The position numbers and the translations under genes were made by a program. Of a stretch of 64,000 bases of DNA, positions 22,095 to 32,180 are shown in pieces. Source of the DNA: Buddleja alternifolia (Eukaryota; Streptophyta; Magnoliopsida; Lamiales; Scrophulariaceae); the NCBI GenBank assembly GCA_019426215.1, contig CM033401.1, forward strand, positions 20,589,134-20,653,133, written 5' to 3'. How positions within the stretch are numbered: the stretch's first letter is position 1; each line of letters opens with the position of its first letter. The notes beneath the pieces are model-generated. The model had not been told where the DNA came from, made no database searches, and saw only the letters and a program-made list of their open reading frames with translations.

Positions 22095-23530
22095 TTAATG
22101 CCAATTTCTATGGTATCTAATACCCATCTTCTCAAGATGTCGCTCTAGCACCGCCTGCGCCAATGGCTTAGCGAGTGGGTCAGCCACGTTGTTTGCTGAG
22201 GTCATTTTCTGCACGGCGATGTCGCCTCTTCCAACAATTTCTCGAATTATGTGATATCTCCTCTCTATGTGTTTGGATTTATTGTGAGACCTTGGTTCCC
22301 TAGCTTGCGTGATGGCTCCATTGTTGTCACACCAAAGTGGCAATGGTAGCTCCACACTAGGAACAACTTAAAGTTCTGCCATGAACTTCTTAATCCAAAC
22401 AACTTCTTTGGCTGCCTCTGAGGCTGCCACATATTCAGCTTAAGTGGTCGAATCAGCAGTTGTGATTTGCTTGGAACTCTCTCAAGACACCCTTCCACCG
22501 TTCAAAGTGAATATGAACCCAGAAGTTGATTTTCGGTCATCGATGTCTGATTGGAGATTAGAATTTGTATAACCGGCCACTTGCATTTCTCCATTGCCAT
22601 ATACGAGAATGATATCTTTGGTTCTTCTCAAGTACTTCAAGATAGATCTCACGACAATCCAATGTTCTTTACCCTGGTTAGCTTGAAACCTATATACTAC
22701 GCTCACAGCATAGGTAAGATCTGGTCTCATGCATAACATTGCGTACATGAGACTTCTCACTGCTGATGCATAGGGAACTGCACTCATCTCTTTTTGATCT
22801 TCCTCACTTTGAGGACTCATCTTTTTGGAGAGATGATTTCCATGTCTCATGGGCAAAAGACCTCTTTTAGAGTTCTCCATCCAAAATCGCTTTAGGACCT
22901 TCTCTAGGTAGAGGGCTTGAGAGAGTCCTATCATCTTATTCGATCTATCCTTGTAGATGCGAATTCCTAGGATATAGGTGGCTTCTCCCTAGTCTTTCAT
23001 GGAGAATGTGCTTGAAAGCCATGTCTTAACTGAAGTTAGCAGACCTTCATCATTCCCTATAAGTAGAATATCACCTACATATAGCACCAGGAATGTGATT
23101 TTGCTCCCACTGACCTTTTTATAGACACATGGTTCATCCTCGATTTTGATGAAACTGTAGTTTCGTACTTCTTCATCAAAACGAAGGTTCCAACTGCGTG
23201 AGGCCAGCTTGAGTCCATAAATGGACCTATTCAATTTGCAGCCTTATGAGAATCTACACTTGATATGAAACCCTTGGGCTGTTCCATATAGATTTTCTCT
23301 TCAAGGAATCCATTTAAGAACGCGGTCTTCACATCCATTTGCAAGATTTCATAATCCAGGTATGCAGCTATAGCAAGTAGAATTCTAATGAATCTGATCA
23401 TAACTACAGGCAAAAAGGTTTCCTCATAGTCAATGCCCTCCTTTTGACCATACCCTTTTGCCACTAGCCTGGCCTTATAGGTGTCCACCTTGCCATCCAG
23501 ACCAATCTTTCTTTTATAGATCTAATGGGT
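22095..23530 (-). pseudogene. pol: Copia reverse transcriptase-RNase H, broken
   Basis: RT copies element RNA into DNA and RNase H removes the template. Reading leftwards: KRKIGLDGKVDTYKARLVAKGYGQ (about 23515-23420), then LQMDVKTAFLNGFLEEKIYMEQP (catalytic D of QMDVKTAFL), then SIYGLKLASRSWNLRFDE. Next comes LVLYVGDILLIGND, where the second catalytic box is YVGD instead of YVDD, then VPYASAVRSLMYAMLCMRPDL, and an RNase H part with CDNNGAI, KHIERRYHIIRE and DPLAKPL. It is split by stops and frameshifts near 23232, 22935-22988, 22480 and 22355. The D-to-G change alone should abolish polymerase activity. Confidence 0.88.
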
Positions 23531-23534
23531 ACAA

Positions 23535-23639
23535 TACACCAATCTCTATCATATATACGCATGATAAAACCCCAGGGTTGATCTTGAATTGGAAAATTCT
23601 GAAAAAAAATTTACACCGTTTTCGTTTAATTTTCCCAAC
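23535..23639 (+). repeat. Possible fragment of another copia LTR end
   Basis: The stretch ends in cgtttaattttcccaaca, which looks like a plus-oriented copia LTR terminus (compare ..tttcccaaca at 35435 and 46351). It abuts gypsy RT sequence exactly at 23640. The matching LTR start is not present, so this may be the scar of an insertion later lost by recombination. Confidence 0.4.
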
Positions 23640-25907
23640 AGCTTAACCCAACTAAGTGTGCCTTCGGAGTCAAGAGTGGAAAGTTCCACGGATACATGGT
23701 GATAGAAAAGGCGATTGAGAGTAAACTTGAAAAAGCTAGAGCAATCCTGGAAATGACGCCCCTAACCACTCTAAATGAAGTGCAAAAACTTACGTGGAAG
23801 GATTTCGACATTGGGACGTTTCATTGCACTCAAAGTTTACCTTTTTTCAAGCTTACTAGCAAATCGAATTGGTGCGTATGGGATGAGGAATGCCAAGCAA
23901 CCTTACAAGAATTGAATGCGTATCTTGCTAACTTGCCTTGCTAACTTGCCGTTGTTAACTAAACCCATGCACAAGGAGACTCTGTATTTATATGTGGTTG
24001 TTTCAGAGCACGCCGTCAGCTCGGTTCTCATAAGGGAGGAAGGGAAGGGAACAAAACCTATATACTACGTAAGTCGAACATTACGAGGTACTGAGTTAAG
24101 ATACACTGAGATAAAAAAGGTTGCCTTTGCTCTTGTAACCACGACAAGGAAGTTGAGGCCCTATTTCTTGACATACACTGTGGAAGTTTGCACTAATCAT
24201 CCTCTGAAGTAAATTTTAGGCCGTCCAGAGGTATCAGGAAGAATGATCAAGTGGGCAGTAGAATTAAGTGAGTTTGACATCTCCTATTCCTTTAGATCAG
24301 CCATCAAAGCTCAAGCGCTAGCAGATTTTATTTCAGAGGTCCCTTCGGTACAACAAGAGAGGAAAAGTTTGGCTTTTGCATGTGGATAGTTCCCCGACAA
24401 TGGCTGGAAGTGGAGCAGGGACAGTATTAACCACTTCTGAGGGCAACGAGCTAGAGTATATGGTGAAGATTATATTTAGGGCATCCAATAATGAAGCTGA
24501 ATATAATGCCCTAATCATTGGTTTAAGGATGGCTCTGAAGGTAGGAGCTAAACACCTGGTGGTTTGCTCGGATTCGCAGTTGGTAGCCTGCCAAGAAGCT
24601 GGACAATATGAAGCTAAGGAAGTCAGGAAGATAGAGTACTTAAAGAAGATAGAGGAGTTAAGAAGATAGAGGAGTTAAAAGGAGATTTTGAGAGCTTTGA
24701 GATACGGCAAATACCTCAACCGGAGAACAACAAAGAGGATTCCCTAGCTAGGCTGCCTAGTGCTCGTGGATTTTCACATAAAACAAGTTCCCATACATTC
24801 AATGCCTAGTGCCACTGCAGAGGATTTTGTATATGCCATCGAAGAAGTTGATGATTGGAGAAAACCTATTATAAGTTACGTCCAGCAAGGAGAATTACCC
24901 CATGACAAAAGTGAAGCCGCGCCAATGCAATATAAAGCTTGGAGGTACACTCTCTTGGTAAAGAAGTGTGAGCATTATCAAAGGCATGCTACCCTTCTTC
25001 ATAAATCGACAGAACCAATGGGAGTCAAGAGTTCACCATACCTTTTTACTAGATGGGGTATAGATATAATGTGACCATTTCCCCTTGGCCGTAGGACAGA
25101 AGAAGTTCTTGTTGGTGGCAGTTGATTATTTTAGCAAGTGGGTGGAGGCCGAGCCATTGGCCAAGATCACGGAAGGAGAGGTAATGAAGTTCTTGAAAAA
25201 GTCAATACTCTTTAGATTTGGAATCCCTTGAGAAATCATTTCAGATAATGGACAACAATTTCAAGGAGCAAGAATTAAGATTGGTGCCAGGACTTAGGCA
25301 TAAAGCAGTTGTTTACCACAGTAAGGCACCCACAGTGCGATGGCCAAGTGGAAGTGATTAATAGAATCCTCGTACAAGGACTAAAGAAAAGACTACAAGG
25401 AGGGGGAGTTCCTGGGTAGAAGAGCTACCAAGTGTCATTTGGTCATACCATACCACCCCTCGCAGTACCACGGGCAAAACGCCCTTTAGTCTCGTATACG
25501 AGGCCGACGCCATTATTCCACTTGAAGTTAGTATGCTCATGCATCATGTGAAGTATTATGACCCTGAGAAGAATGAAGAGATAATGAGGGAGAATCTGGA
25601 CATGATAGAGCAAGCTAGAAATGTCACTTACTTAAGGATGACAAAGTATAAGCAAAGAATTGCTGCAGCCTTTAATCGGAGAGTTCTCAACCGAGAACTG
25701 CAAGTGGGGGACTTAGTCCTTCAGAGAGCTGATATCCTAAAACCAGTAGGAAAGCTCAGATCCAAGTGGGAAGGCCCATTCCAGGTAGTGCAAGTAAACA
25801 AGTGGCTCTTACATAATAGAAGACATGAATGGGAAAAGGTCGTCGAGGCCATGGAATGTGCTGAATTTGAGGAGGTCCTACACATGACAAAGAAGAGAAG
25901 AAGATGA
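23640..25907 (+). pseudogene. pol: Gypsy (Tat) RT end, RNase H and integrase, broken
   Basis: The reading starts abruptly at LNPTKCAFGVKSGKFHGYMV (RT palm/thumb), then WDEECQATLQELNAYLANLP and LYLYVVVSEHAVSSVLIREE, then PIYYVSRTLRGTELRYTEIKK. After a TAA at 24210, IKWAVELSEFDISY and AIKAQALADFISEVP follow. A second, Tat-typical RNase H follows (HVDSSPTMAGSGAG, NNEAEYNALIIGL, VCSDSQLVACQ). In the integrase the zinc-binding HH part is deleted: AWRYTLL runs straight into KKCEHYQRHA. The catalytic D, D and E are still visible as WGIDIM (about 25060), SDNGQQFQG (about 25240) and GQVEVINRI (about 25345), but in shifting frames with stops. The C-terminal part RVLNRELQVGDLVLQRADI...GKLRSKWEGPFQV is clean, ending at 25907. 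Confidence 0.85.
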
Positions 25908-26062
25908 ATAAAAGTTTGTAATCTAGATATTTCGCTTAAATAAACTTTTCCTTTATTAGAATTTGTTTCTTTCCATTTTACAATAAGCATGTTAAGTACT
26001 TTATAGCAATAAAAATATTGTTAATTCCAATGTCCATTTCTGTTCTTTTACTTTATACTTCA
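25908..26062. other. Pol 3' flank, non-coding
   Basis: AT-rich untranslated stretch between the integrase stop and the minisatellite; nothing recognised. Confidence 0.6.
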
Positions 26063-26660
26063 TTACAAAGGCACCTTGAAAAAGCCTCGTTGATTACGAG
26101 CACCCTAAAAAAAGTTCTGTTGATTGCGGCGACCTGAAAAAAGCCTCGTTGATTGTGCGAGCACCCTGAAAAAAGCCTCATTGATTGCGAGCACTTTGAA
26201 AAAAGCCCCGTTGGTTGCGGGCACCTAAAAAAAGCCTCGTTAATTGTGGACAGCCGGAAAAAGCTACGTTGATTGCGAACACCCAGAAAGAAGTCTCGTT
26301 GATTGAGGGCACCTGAAAAAAGCCTTGCTGATTGCGAGCATCTTGAAAAAAGTTTCGTTGATTGAGGGCACTTGAAAAAAGACTCGTTGATTGTGAGCAC
26401 CCTGAAAAAAGCCTGGTTGATTGTGAGCACCCTGAAAAAAGTCTCGTTGATTGTGAGCACCCTGAAAAAGCCTGGTTGATTGCGAGCACCCTGAAAAAAG
26501 TCTCGTTGATTGTGGGCACCTGAAAAAAGCCTCGTCTATTTCGAGCACCTAAAAAAAGTCCTGTTTCTTTCGAGCGCCTAACAAAAAACAAAGGAAAAAG
26601 AAGGAGTCTCATTTATTTCAAGCACCCGAAAGAGTCTCGTTGATTGCAGGCATCTAAATG
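26063..26660 (+). repeat. 30-bp minisatellite in the gypsy 3' region
   Basis: About 20 imperfect units, consensus gcctcgttgattgcgagcac followed by cctgaaaaaa. Units vary in g/t and in A-run length. The open frames on the minus strand (repeats of LFSGCSQSTR) only mirror the array. Tandem repeats in this position are typical of Tat elements. Confidence 0.93.
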
Positions 26661-27085
26661 GCAAGCACCTGCAGAAAAGCTCCATCACAAAAAAAAAAAA
26701 AAGAAAGAAAGAGACATCTTCAATTAAAGCAAGCTGTAAAGTCTCTTGAACATGGAGCATTCCCCTATAATGGGTAAGTATTTCCTTTAAGCATTCATTT
26801 ATCTTAGTCATTTTATTTATGTCTTGTTTACCATGTCAAATCGCTGGATAAATATTACGGTGGTATTGACATTAAATAAGCACATATATAAATATGGAGA
26901 AAAGGATGCATACGAGACAATAATTAAAACAAAATCCTTGGAATGTACATACGAAATATATGCCTCAAAATCGGCCATTACAATAAAAAGTTCAAATGGA
27001 AATATTAGAAGCATACGATTACGATAAAGACTTGAAGAAAGGAAAACAAATAAAAGGAATAGCTAAATATCACTACAAAGAAGGC
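26661..27085. other. Spacer between minisatellite and antisense ORF
   Basis: Non-coding, with an A-rich run near 26690. Nothing else recognised. Confidence 0.5.
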
Positions 27086-29463
27086 CTAAGTTGCAAGTTT
27101 CTCAGTGGTCTTAAAGAAGGGCTCGGAGACCCCCTGCCCTTTAGCTTTCTCGTTGCTCGCCTCGTCATCCATTGTAGCACTGAAAATTGCCTCTAAAGCA
27201 ACATCATCAATAGTAGGTTCTACAACTTGATCTCCAGCATTCTTGGCAGCATGATCATCAGATGACTTGTCGTTACTAGTACCCATAACAATAACACAAG
27301 CTGACGCCTCCTTGCTCAGTTCAGGAGCATTATCCAAGCTTGCACTCTCTTGGAAAAAAGAGGCATCAAACTCAGCAGTCAGTTGTCCATTCTCCATGAA
27401 TTGTTTCACACAAGAGCGAAAACCGTGATAATAATATTGTAGTGCAGTTTCAACTAGCATCCCTTGATGCTCGGAAGACTGACGAAAGGCATTGTGGCGT
27501 CATTGGTAATTATCATCCATCATAGCTAATCCCTTTATGGAATGTGGAAAATTCACTATTGTCTCTTCACGGGCAGCCTGACAAGCTTTCTCGATCTCGC
27601 CGGCTTGAGCTTTCCGCAAGTTTTCCAACTCAGAGGACATCTCTCTCCTCAGGACTCACTCTTTAGCTAGATCATCACTCAATGAAAGCACCTGTTTCTC
27701 CTACTCACTTAATTCCTTAGAAGTTTGACAGAGGAAGTAACCCGAGCCCGGATGCGAGACATCATATCGCTTCCTAGAAAGCTTGCCTAAAAAAAAAAGA
27801 AGAAGAAAAGATGCATAAGAATTGATAGCTACCAAATGAAAGAAGGGAATTCTTAAGAATAATAATCACCAACTATTGATTAACAAACATGAAGGGTGGA
27901 GGAAGAGAAATCCTTCAAGAGGGACATGTCGGACAAGTCGCTCATGTAGCAGAGATCCCTAGGAGAGGCCATACCCATTATATGGGCATAAGACATCTTC
28001 TTAGAAGAAGTTGAAAATAAAGAAGGAGATGGAATTGATCCCAGGATAACTTTGAGCCAGCTGAATTATCACGATCAGGGAGCCCTCGAGTGCACTTGGA
28101 AGAAGGGATAGCTGCATTCGGGGAATTCTGAGAGGAACGCTCAAGAAATGGTTGCAAAGGTGTAGTTCAGGCTGTCGATGGAGCTGTCCCACCAGCTTCC
28201 TTGTGGGGATTCTCATCATCATCCCTATTTCTCTAGTTCTTGGGCTTTTCAAGACCTGTCTCTTTAGATGGTGAAGAAGGAATAACTATGGGTGTCCCAG
28301 AAGTTTTCCCCCTAGAGGCTGAATTCTCTCGGGTAACATCCAACTTTTTCCCAACATTGGACTTCTTTGCTAATACCCTGAGGAGGGCTTGAAACATGAT
28401 TGAATCTACAAGCCAAGAAAATATATGGTTAATAAACAATAAATGCATCACAGGGATAGCTAAAAAATACGTAACAATCACAACACAAATATAAAGCAAG
28501 CAATGGCGACAATATGAGAAAAAGCGGATGGATATCGCAAAGCTAAAAGTATACTAAGGTCACCCGAAAGCTGCGCCGGATTAGGGCTCAAACCAAAATA
28601 ATTTAGTAATCCATCCGAGATCAATTGATGAATACCATACACTCCCTTATTCAAGATGCCTAAAAGATGCTCATGCTCGGTTGATCTGTGCTTGGCAGAA
28701 AATTTTGGAAGCCCGGGATTATCATCTAACAACGTACAAGGAAAATTCCATGGACTCGAAGACGAAATGAAAAAATAATTGCTCCTCCAATCTCCGTGAA
28801 TTTTAAAATTATGTTTTAAGAATTTAATGCCAGATTGTGGTGTGAAGTAAAATAATCCTTTTTCTAGCCTTTTAAGTTGGAAAAACGAATAAAAAAATTT
28901 AGCTGACGAGACCTCTCCACAATACGAGGTGACTATAATGAAGGATGCCATGAGACTTATCGAGTTAGGGGACAATTGACACAATGACACCTTATATGTT
29001 CTTAATATTTCCTCAAACAAACTCGAAATGGGAAAACGCAACTCGATATCCACTTGGGCGATAAAAACACAAGTATATACTGCGGGAGGAGCATGAGGTC
29101 GACTATCGGAATCCGAAACTAATATTTTGAAAGAAGGAGGCAAGCATAGAAGTGTTTTCAGCTTGCAGGCATCCGAATTATTAAAGCAAGATATGTATAC
29201 TTTGTGATACGGGTCCCCAACTGCTAATCGATTCTCTTCAGCCTGAGTCAAAGGTGAATTTAGTTTCGGATTTATATCATCATCAGTGTCAGGGTCGTTA
29301 TAGTAGAACTCGCCCGGCACAGCTATCTCAGTCATGCCATAATTAGCAACAGTCACCTCGAATTGCAGGTCGTTCATCCCAGGGGTGCCCTCATCATACT
29401 CAAAATTGATGGCTTAAGTAAGGGGGAGACTGGATCAGTTGACCCAATAGAAGAAGAAGACAT
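27086..29463 (-). pseudogene. Antisense accessory ORF of the Retand-like element
   Basis: The likely start is ATG at 29463 (MSSSSIGSTDPVSP), but a frameshift follows within 30 codons; the main open frame (29377-28478) carries GEFYYNDPDTDDD, then TCVFIAQVDIELRFPISSLF, EEILRTYKVSLCQLSPNS and KIHGDWRSNYFF. The pattern ...RFPISSLFEEILRTYKVSLCQLSP matches YHKLFGEILDHYSICISQLTP at locus C, so both belong to one family (putative gypsy type transposon domain). It breaks near 28500, where an intron-like tract precedes the acceptor acag and MFQALLRVLAKKSNVGKKLD. An acidic C-terminal part (YYYHGFRSCVKQFMENGQL...) ends at 27086. It is transcribed opposite to pol. Function unknown. Confidence 0.72.
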
Positions 29464-29562
29464 CGTCGTTTGTGCTTATATGATAAAAGAATGCTACAAG
29501 GATGTATAAAAAAAAGGAAAAAAAAGAGTTCATCTATTGAAGCGCACACAATTAAACACATC

Positions 29563-29566
<4 letters not shown>

Positions 29567-29607
<41 letters not shown>
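29567..29607. repeat. (AT)n microsatellite
   Basis: About 20 AT units in an otherwise A-rich stretch. Confidence 0.9.
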
Positions 29608-29609
<2 letters not shown>

Positions 29610-30049
29610 TGAAACAAAAGGAAAAATTATAAAGTTGTTACCTTGGTTTTTCGTTGGAGAAAGAAAAGAAAGCTGGAAAGAATTCTACAAGCAAAATGTG
29701 TAAGCCAACAAACGAAAAAAAAAAGGATGGAGGCTACATATAAGTAACAATTTTTGAAAATTGTATGAAGAAAGAGAAGAGGAGGAGTTTGAGGTAAAGA
29801 AGCAAGAAGAAATTTGGAGAGAAAGTGTCAAGACTCTTTAAAATTAGGGATGATGGGATTTTCCTAATCCAAAAGGAATTAAAGATGAAGGAAATCTTGA
29901 CAACAGTATTAAGTTCCCTAAAATAAGTTGGATCTTAAAATAAAAGCAAAGAAAAGGAAAATTAAAAAAAGGGGGAGGAGTAACTACCGCCCCCTCCCCC
30001 CCTTTTCTTCAGCTGCTGCCAAGCCGCTAGCTTTGACTCACTTCAAGAC

Positions 30050-30069
30050 CTCAAGAGTAGGGAGACTTG
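30050..30069 (+). other. Candidate polypurine tract
   Basis: aagagtagggagact directly precedes the TGATATGCCC start of the putative 3' LTR. It is less pure than the tracts at 15437 and 31939. Confidence 0.45.
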
Positions 30070-30765
30070 TGATATGCCCGTAAATTATTACGACATGATC
30101 TTGGGCTTTACTAGAAGATGGGCCTAAGGATAGAACAAAGCTATGGGCTGAAAATAGGAAGAATGCCCAAAGAAATGTACGTTTCAAAGAGGTTCATGAA
30201 GAAAAGCTTAAAGGAGACCTAGAAATTGAACGCTGAATAGCCACCTAAGAGGGATAGCTGGACAACTCATGAGGAAGCTGGACGATAGCTAAAGAAAATA
30301 GGGCAAAGGATAGCTGAGAAAAGGATGGCTGCAGAAATGATAAGAATGGATAAAGATCAAATCAAATTCAATCCTAACCTATATCCCTCGAAAGAGAGAG
30401 AATGATTCCACATCCCCCCTAGTCTGGAGAAATCACCCAACACTAACAAATTGGGGTGGGGGGATGTGGGGGGGAGGAACGGCCATTTTGGACTATAAAT
30501 AGTAGAAAATTAATCATTTGTAAAGTTAGATTCACAACTGAGAGAAAAAATTGTTGTATTTTTCATATTCTTCATCTCTTTTGAGAGAAAGTGAAAAATA
30601 AATAAAAACAAAAATTTAAGTGTTCTTCCTATTAGTTTTTCATTCAAAGTTCAATTTTTATTTGGAAAACTATTCGTCTTCCAAAAGTCAGATTTCTCAT
30701 TTTCATATAAATAAAGTCGCTTTTTAATTTGCACGACTTTCTTGGTGTAAAAATGAACCGCATCA
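30070..30765 (+). repeat. Putative 3' LTR of the Retand-like element
   Basis: It starts tgatatgccc and ends gaaccgcatca, the same TGAT..ATCA terminal pattern as the other Tat LTRs here. It contains a TATA box (ggactataaatag, about 30490) followed by an A-rich leader with gagagaaaaaattg. No second copy exists in the window, so the boundaries are inferred. Confidence 0.5.
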
Positions 30766-31444
30766 ACTATAATAATGTATATCATAATTAAGAATATAAT
30801 TGCAAAAGCAAAATTATAATAATTATATAAATAAATTTCTAGGTAAGATAAGTAACTTTTGTGTAACTTTTATTCAGTAAATTTATAGAATATGGGATAG
30901 TTAGAAAAATATGTTTGTTCAACTTATGTTTTAGAAACATATATCAGGTACCAATGAATTTTATACAATTTACATATTATCATTATATTACTACTATATA
31001 TTATGGTCAATATTACTTTATTAGCATTATCAAATGAACGGAGATTTACGTATATACATTTGTAGATCTCAAAACATTATATATTTACTAAATTTGAGAA
31101 TATTACATAAATAAGAAAAGTTTTACAAGTTTTTAGAATATCCATTTCATAGTTTAGTTTTGCAAAAGACTTTCTTTATTCATAATAGGTATGAGATTAG
31201 CCGAACCGTATATCAATCTCAGATATTATAAAATAAATAATAATAAAAATCAAAATAAAAATTAAGATGAGATAAATTATATATATGTATCTTTTAATCA
31301 ATGATTATTTACAAATTACAGGTGGGTGTCATGAAGACATGTTTTGATATTGAATGAATGTATAAAAACACATAAACTAAAATACCATAATTTATTATTA
31401 TTCTTATTATTATTGCATGACCTAATGAAGATGATATAGCTTGA
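30766..31444. other. AT-rich intergenic stretch
   Basis: No gene, LTR or inverted repeat recognised; short open frames are shadows. Confidence 0.6.
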
Positions 31445-31938
31445 TGATGATGGTAAAAATCGACAGATAGTCTGGATGTCACGTGATAGATCACGTGGAG
31501 TAATGGAACCGCTCTGACGCACGACAAACTAGGTTAGGGATTGGTTAATTTATAGACTGCACTCGGATGTGTTGAGCTGCCTATGTACCCGAAGTGTGTG
31601 AGATCAAGTCAATTAGTATTTTTTATGTGGTTTTACTCTTAATAGCCAGTGAGTTTTTACTGGGGGAGTAGATAATGAGCTTTTTCCAGCTCTTCTAAGG
31701 TATTTATTGGGAGCTGACAGTGGGCTACTGGCCATGGGCTTCAATCTATCAGTGGCCCACCAAGCTTAATAATATTACCCTTGGACTAATAAAATAGCCT
31801 AAGTAGTCTTAATGGGTCGCCAGCCCTTTTTGGGCTTATTTAGCAACCCACGGACTTTAACCCGTGGGTGGCGCCCCGACCCAAAAAGGGGATATGTGCA
31901 ATTACCCTAATTCCCTTAGACATTTTTGGTGCACATCA
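31445..31938 (-). repeat. LTR of remnant C
   Basis: Minus strand TGATGTGCACC...ACCATCATCA, homologous to 14934-15436 and 2740-3272. It carries a caataaatacc TATA-like word (minus strand) and a cacgtga palindrome near 31482-31496. It is followed inward by the polypurine tract. Confidence 0.85.
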
Positions 31939-31958
31939 TAATGCCCCCCACTCCCGGG
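31939..31958 (-). other. Polypurine tract, remnant C
   Basis: Plus taatgccccccactcccggg; purine-rich on the minus strand and directly adjoining the LTR. Identical in position and nearly identical in sequence to 15437-15456. Confidence 0.8.
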
Positions 31959-32180
31959 TATTCTAAGTGGGATACCTAGGAGTAGAAGTAATCTCGCTTA
32001 GGTCGTGCCATCGAACTTCAATTTTTGCTGGGTAGTGGGTCATAAAGGCCCCTCAACCACCTTTTGTATAAGTGTGGAAGGGTAGTTGGCATTTAACCCA
32101 CAATTCCCATTCACATCATCAAACTCACTCATAATTTTTCTCTAAGGATTTTCTCTCTCTAGGAGCTTTCTTCAATCAAC

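Larger units (their letters stand above)
19770..23530 (-). mobile_element. Minus-strand Ty1/copia remnant (3' half)
   Basis: From right to left: RT, RNase H, polypurine tract and a complete 3' LTR. Everything upstream of the RT start (integrase, protease, gag, 5' LTR) is missing. A hAT element sits inside the LTR. Confidence 0.85.
23640..30765 (+). mobile_element. Retand-like Tat gypsy element, 5'-truncated
   Basis: Order on the plus strand: end of RT, RNase H, integrase (to 25907), minisatellite (26063-26660), antisense accessory ORF (29463 down to 27086), purine-rich tract, 3' LTR (30070-30765). This is the order described for Retand of Silene (antisense ORFs between pol and the right LTR, plus a tandem repeat). 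gag, protease, most of RT and the 5' LTR are lost at 23640. Confidence 0.75.

Noticed and set aside
26053..26612. Open frames of 94-144 residues with LFSGCSQSTR repeats on the minus strand
   Set aside because: They reflect the 30-bp minisatellite, whose period is a multiple of three and so keeps several frames open.
26063..26660. Resemblance to a CRISPR array (about 30-bp repeats)
   Set aside because: Units are contiguous with no unique spacers, and the setting is a plant gypsy element.
23640..29463. Treating the antisense ORF as an independent minus-strand element inserted next to a plus-strand gypsy
   Set aside because: Two further loci show the same strand relationship relative to LTR and PPT, and I find no separate TSDs; kept as the refuting test in the findings.
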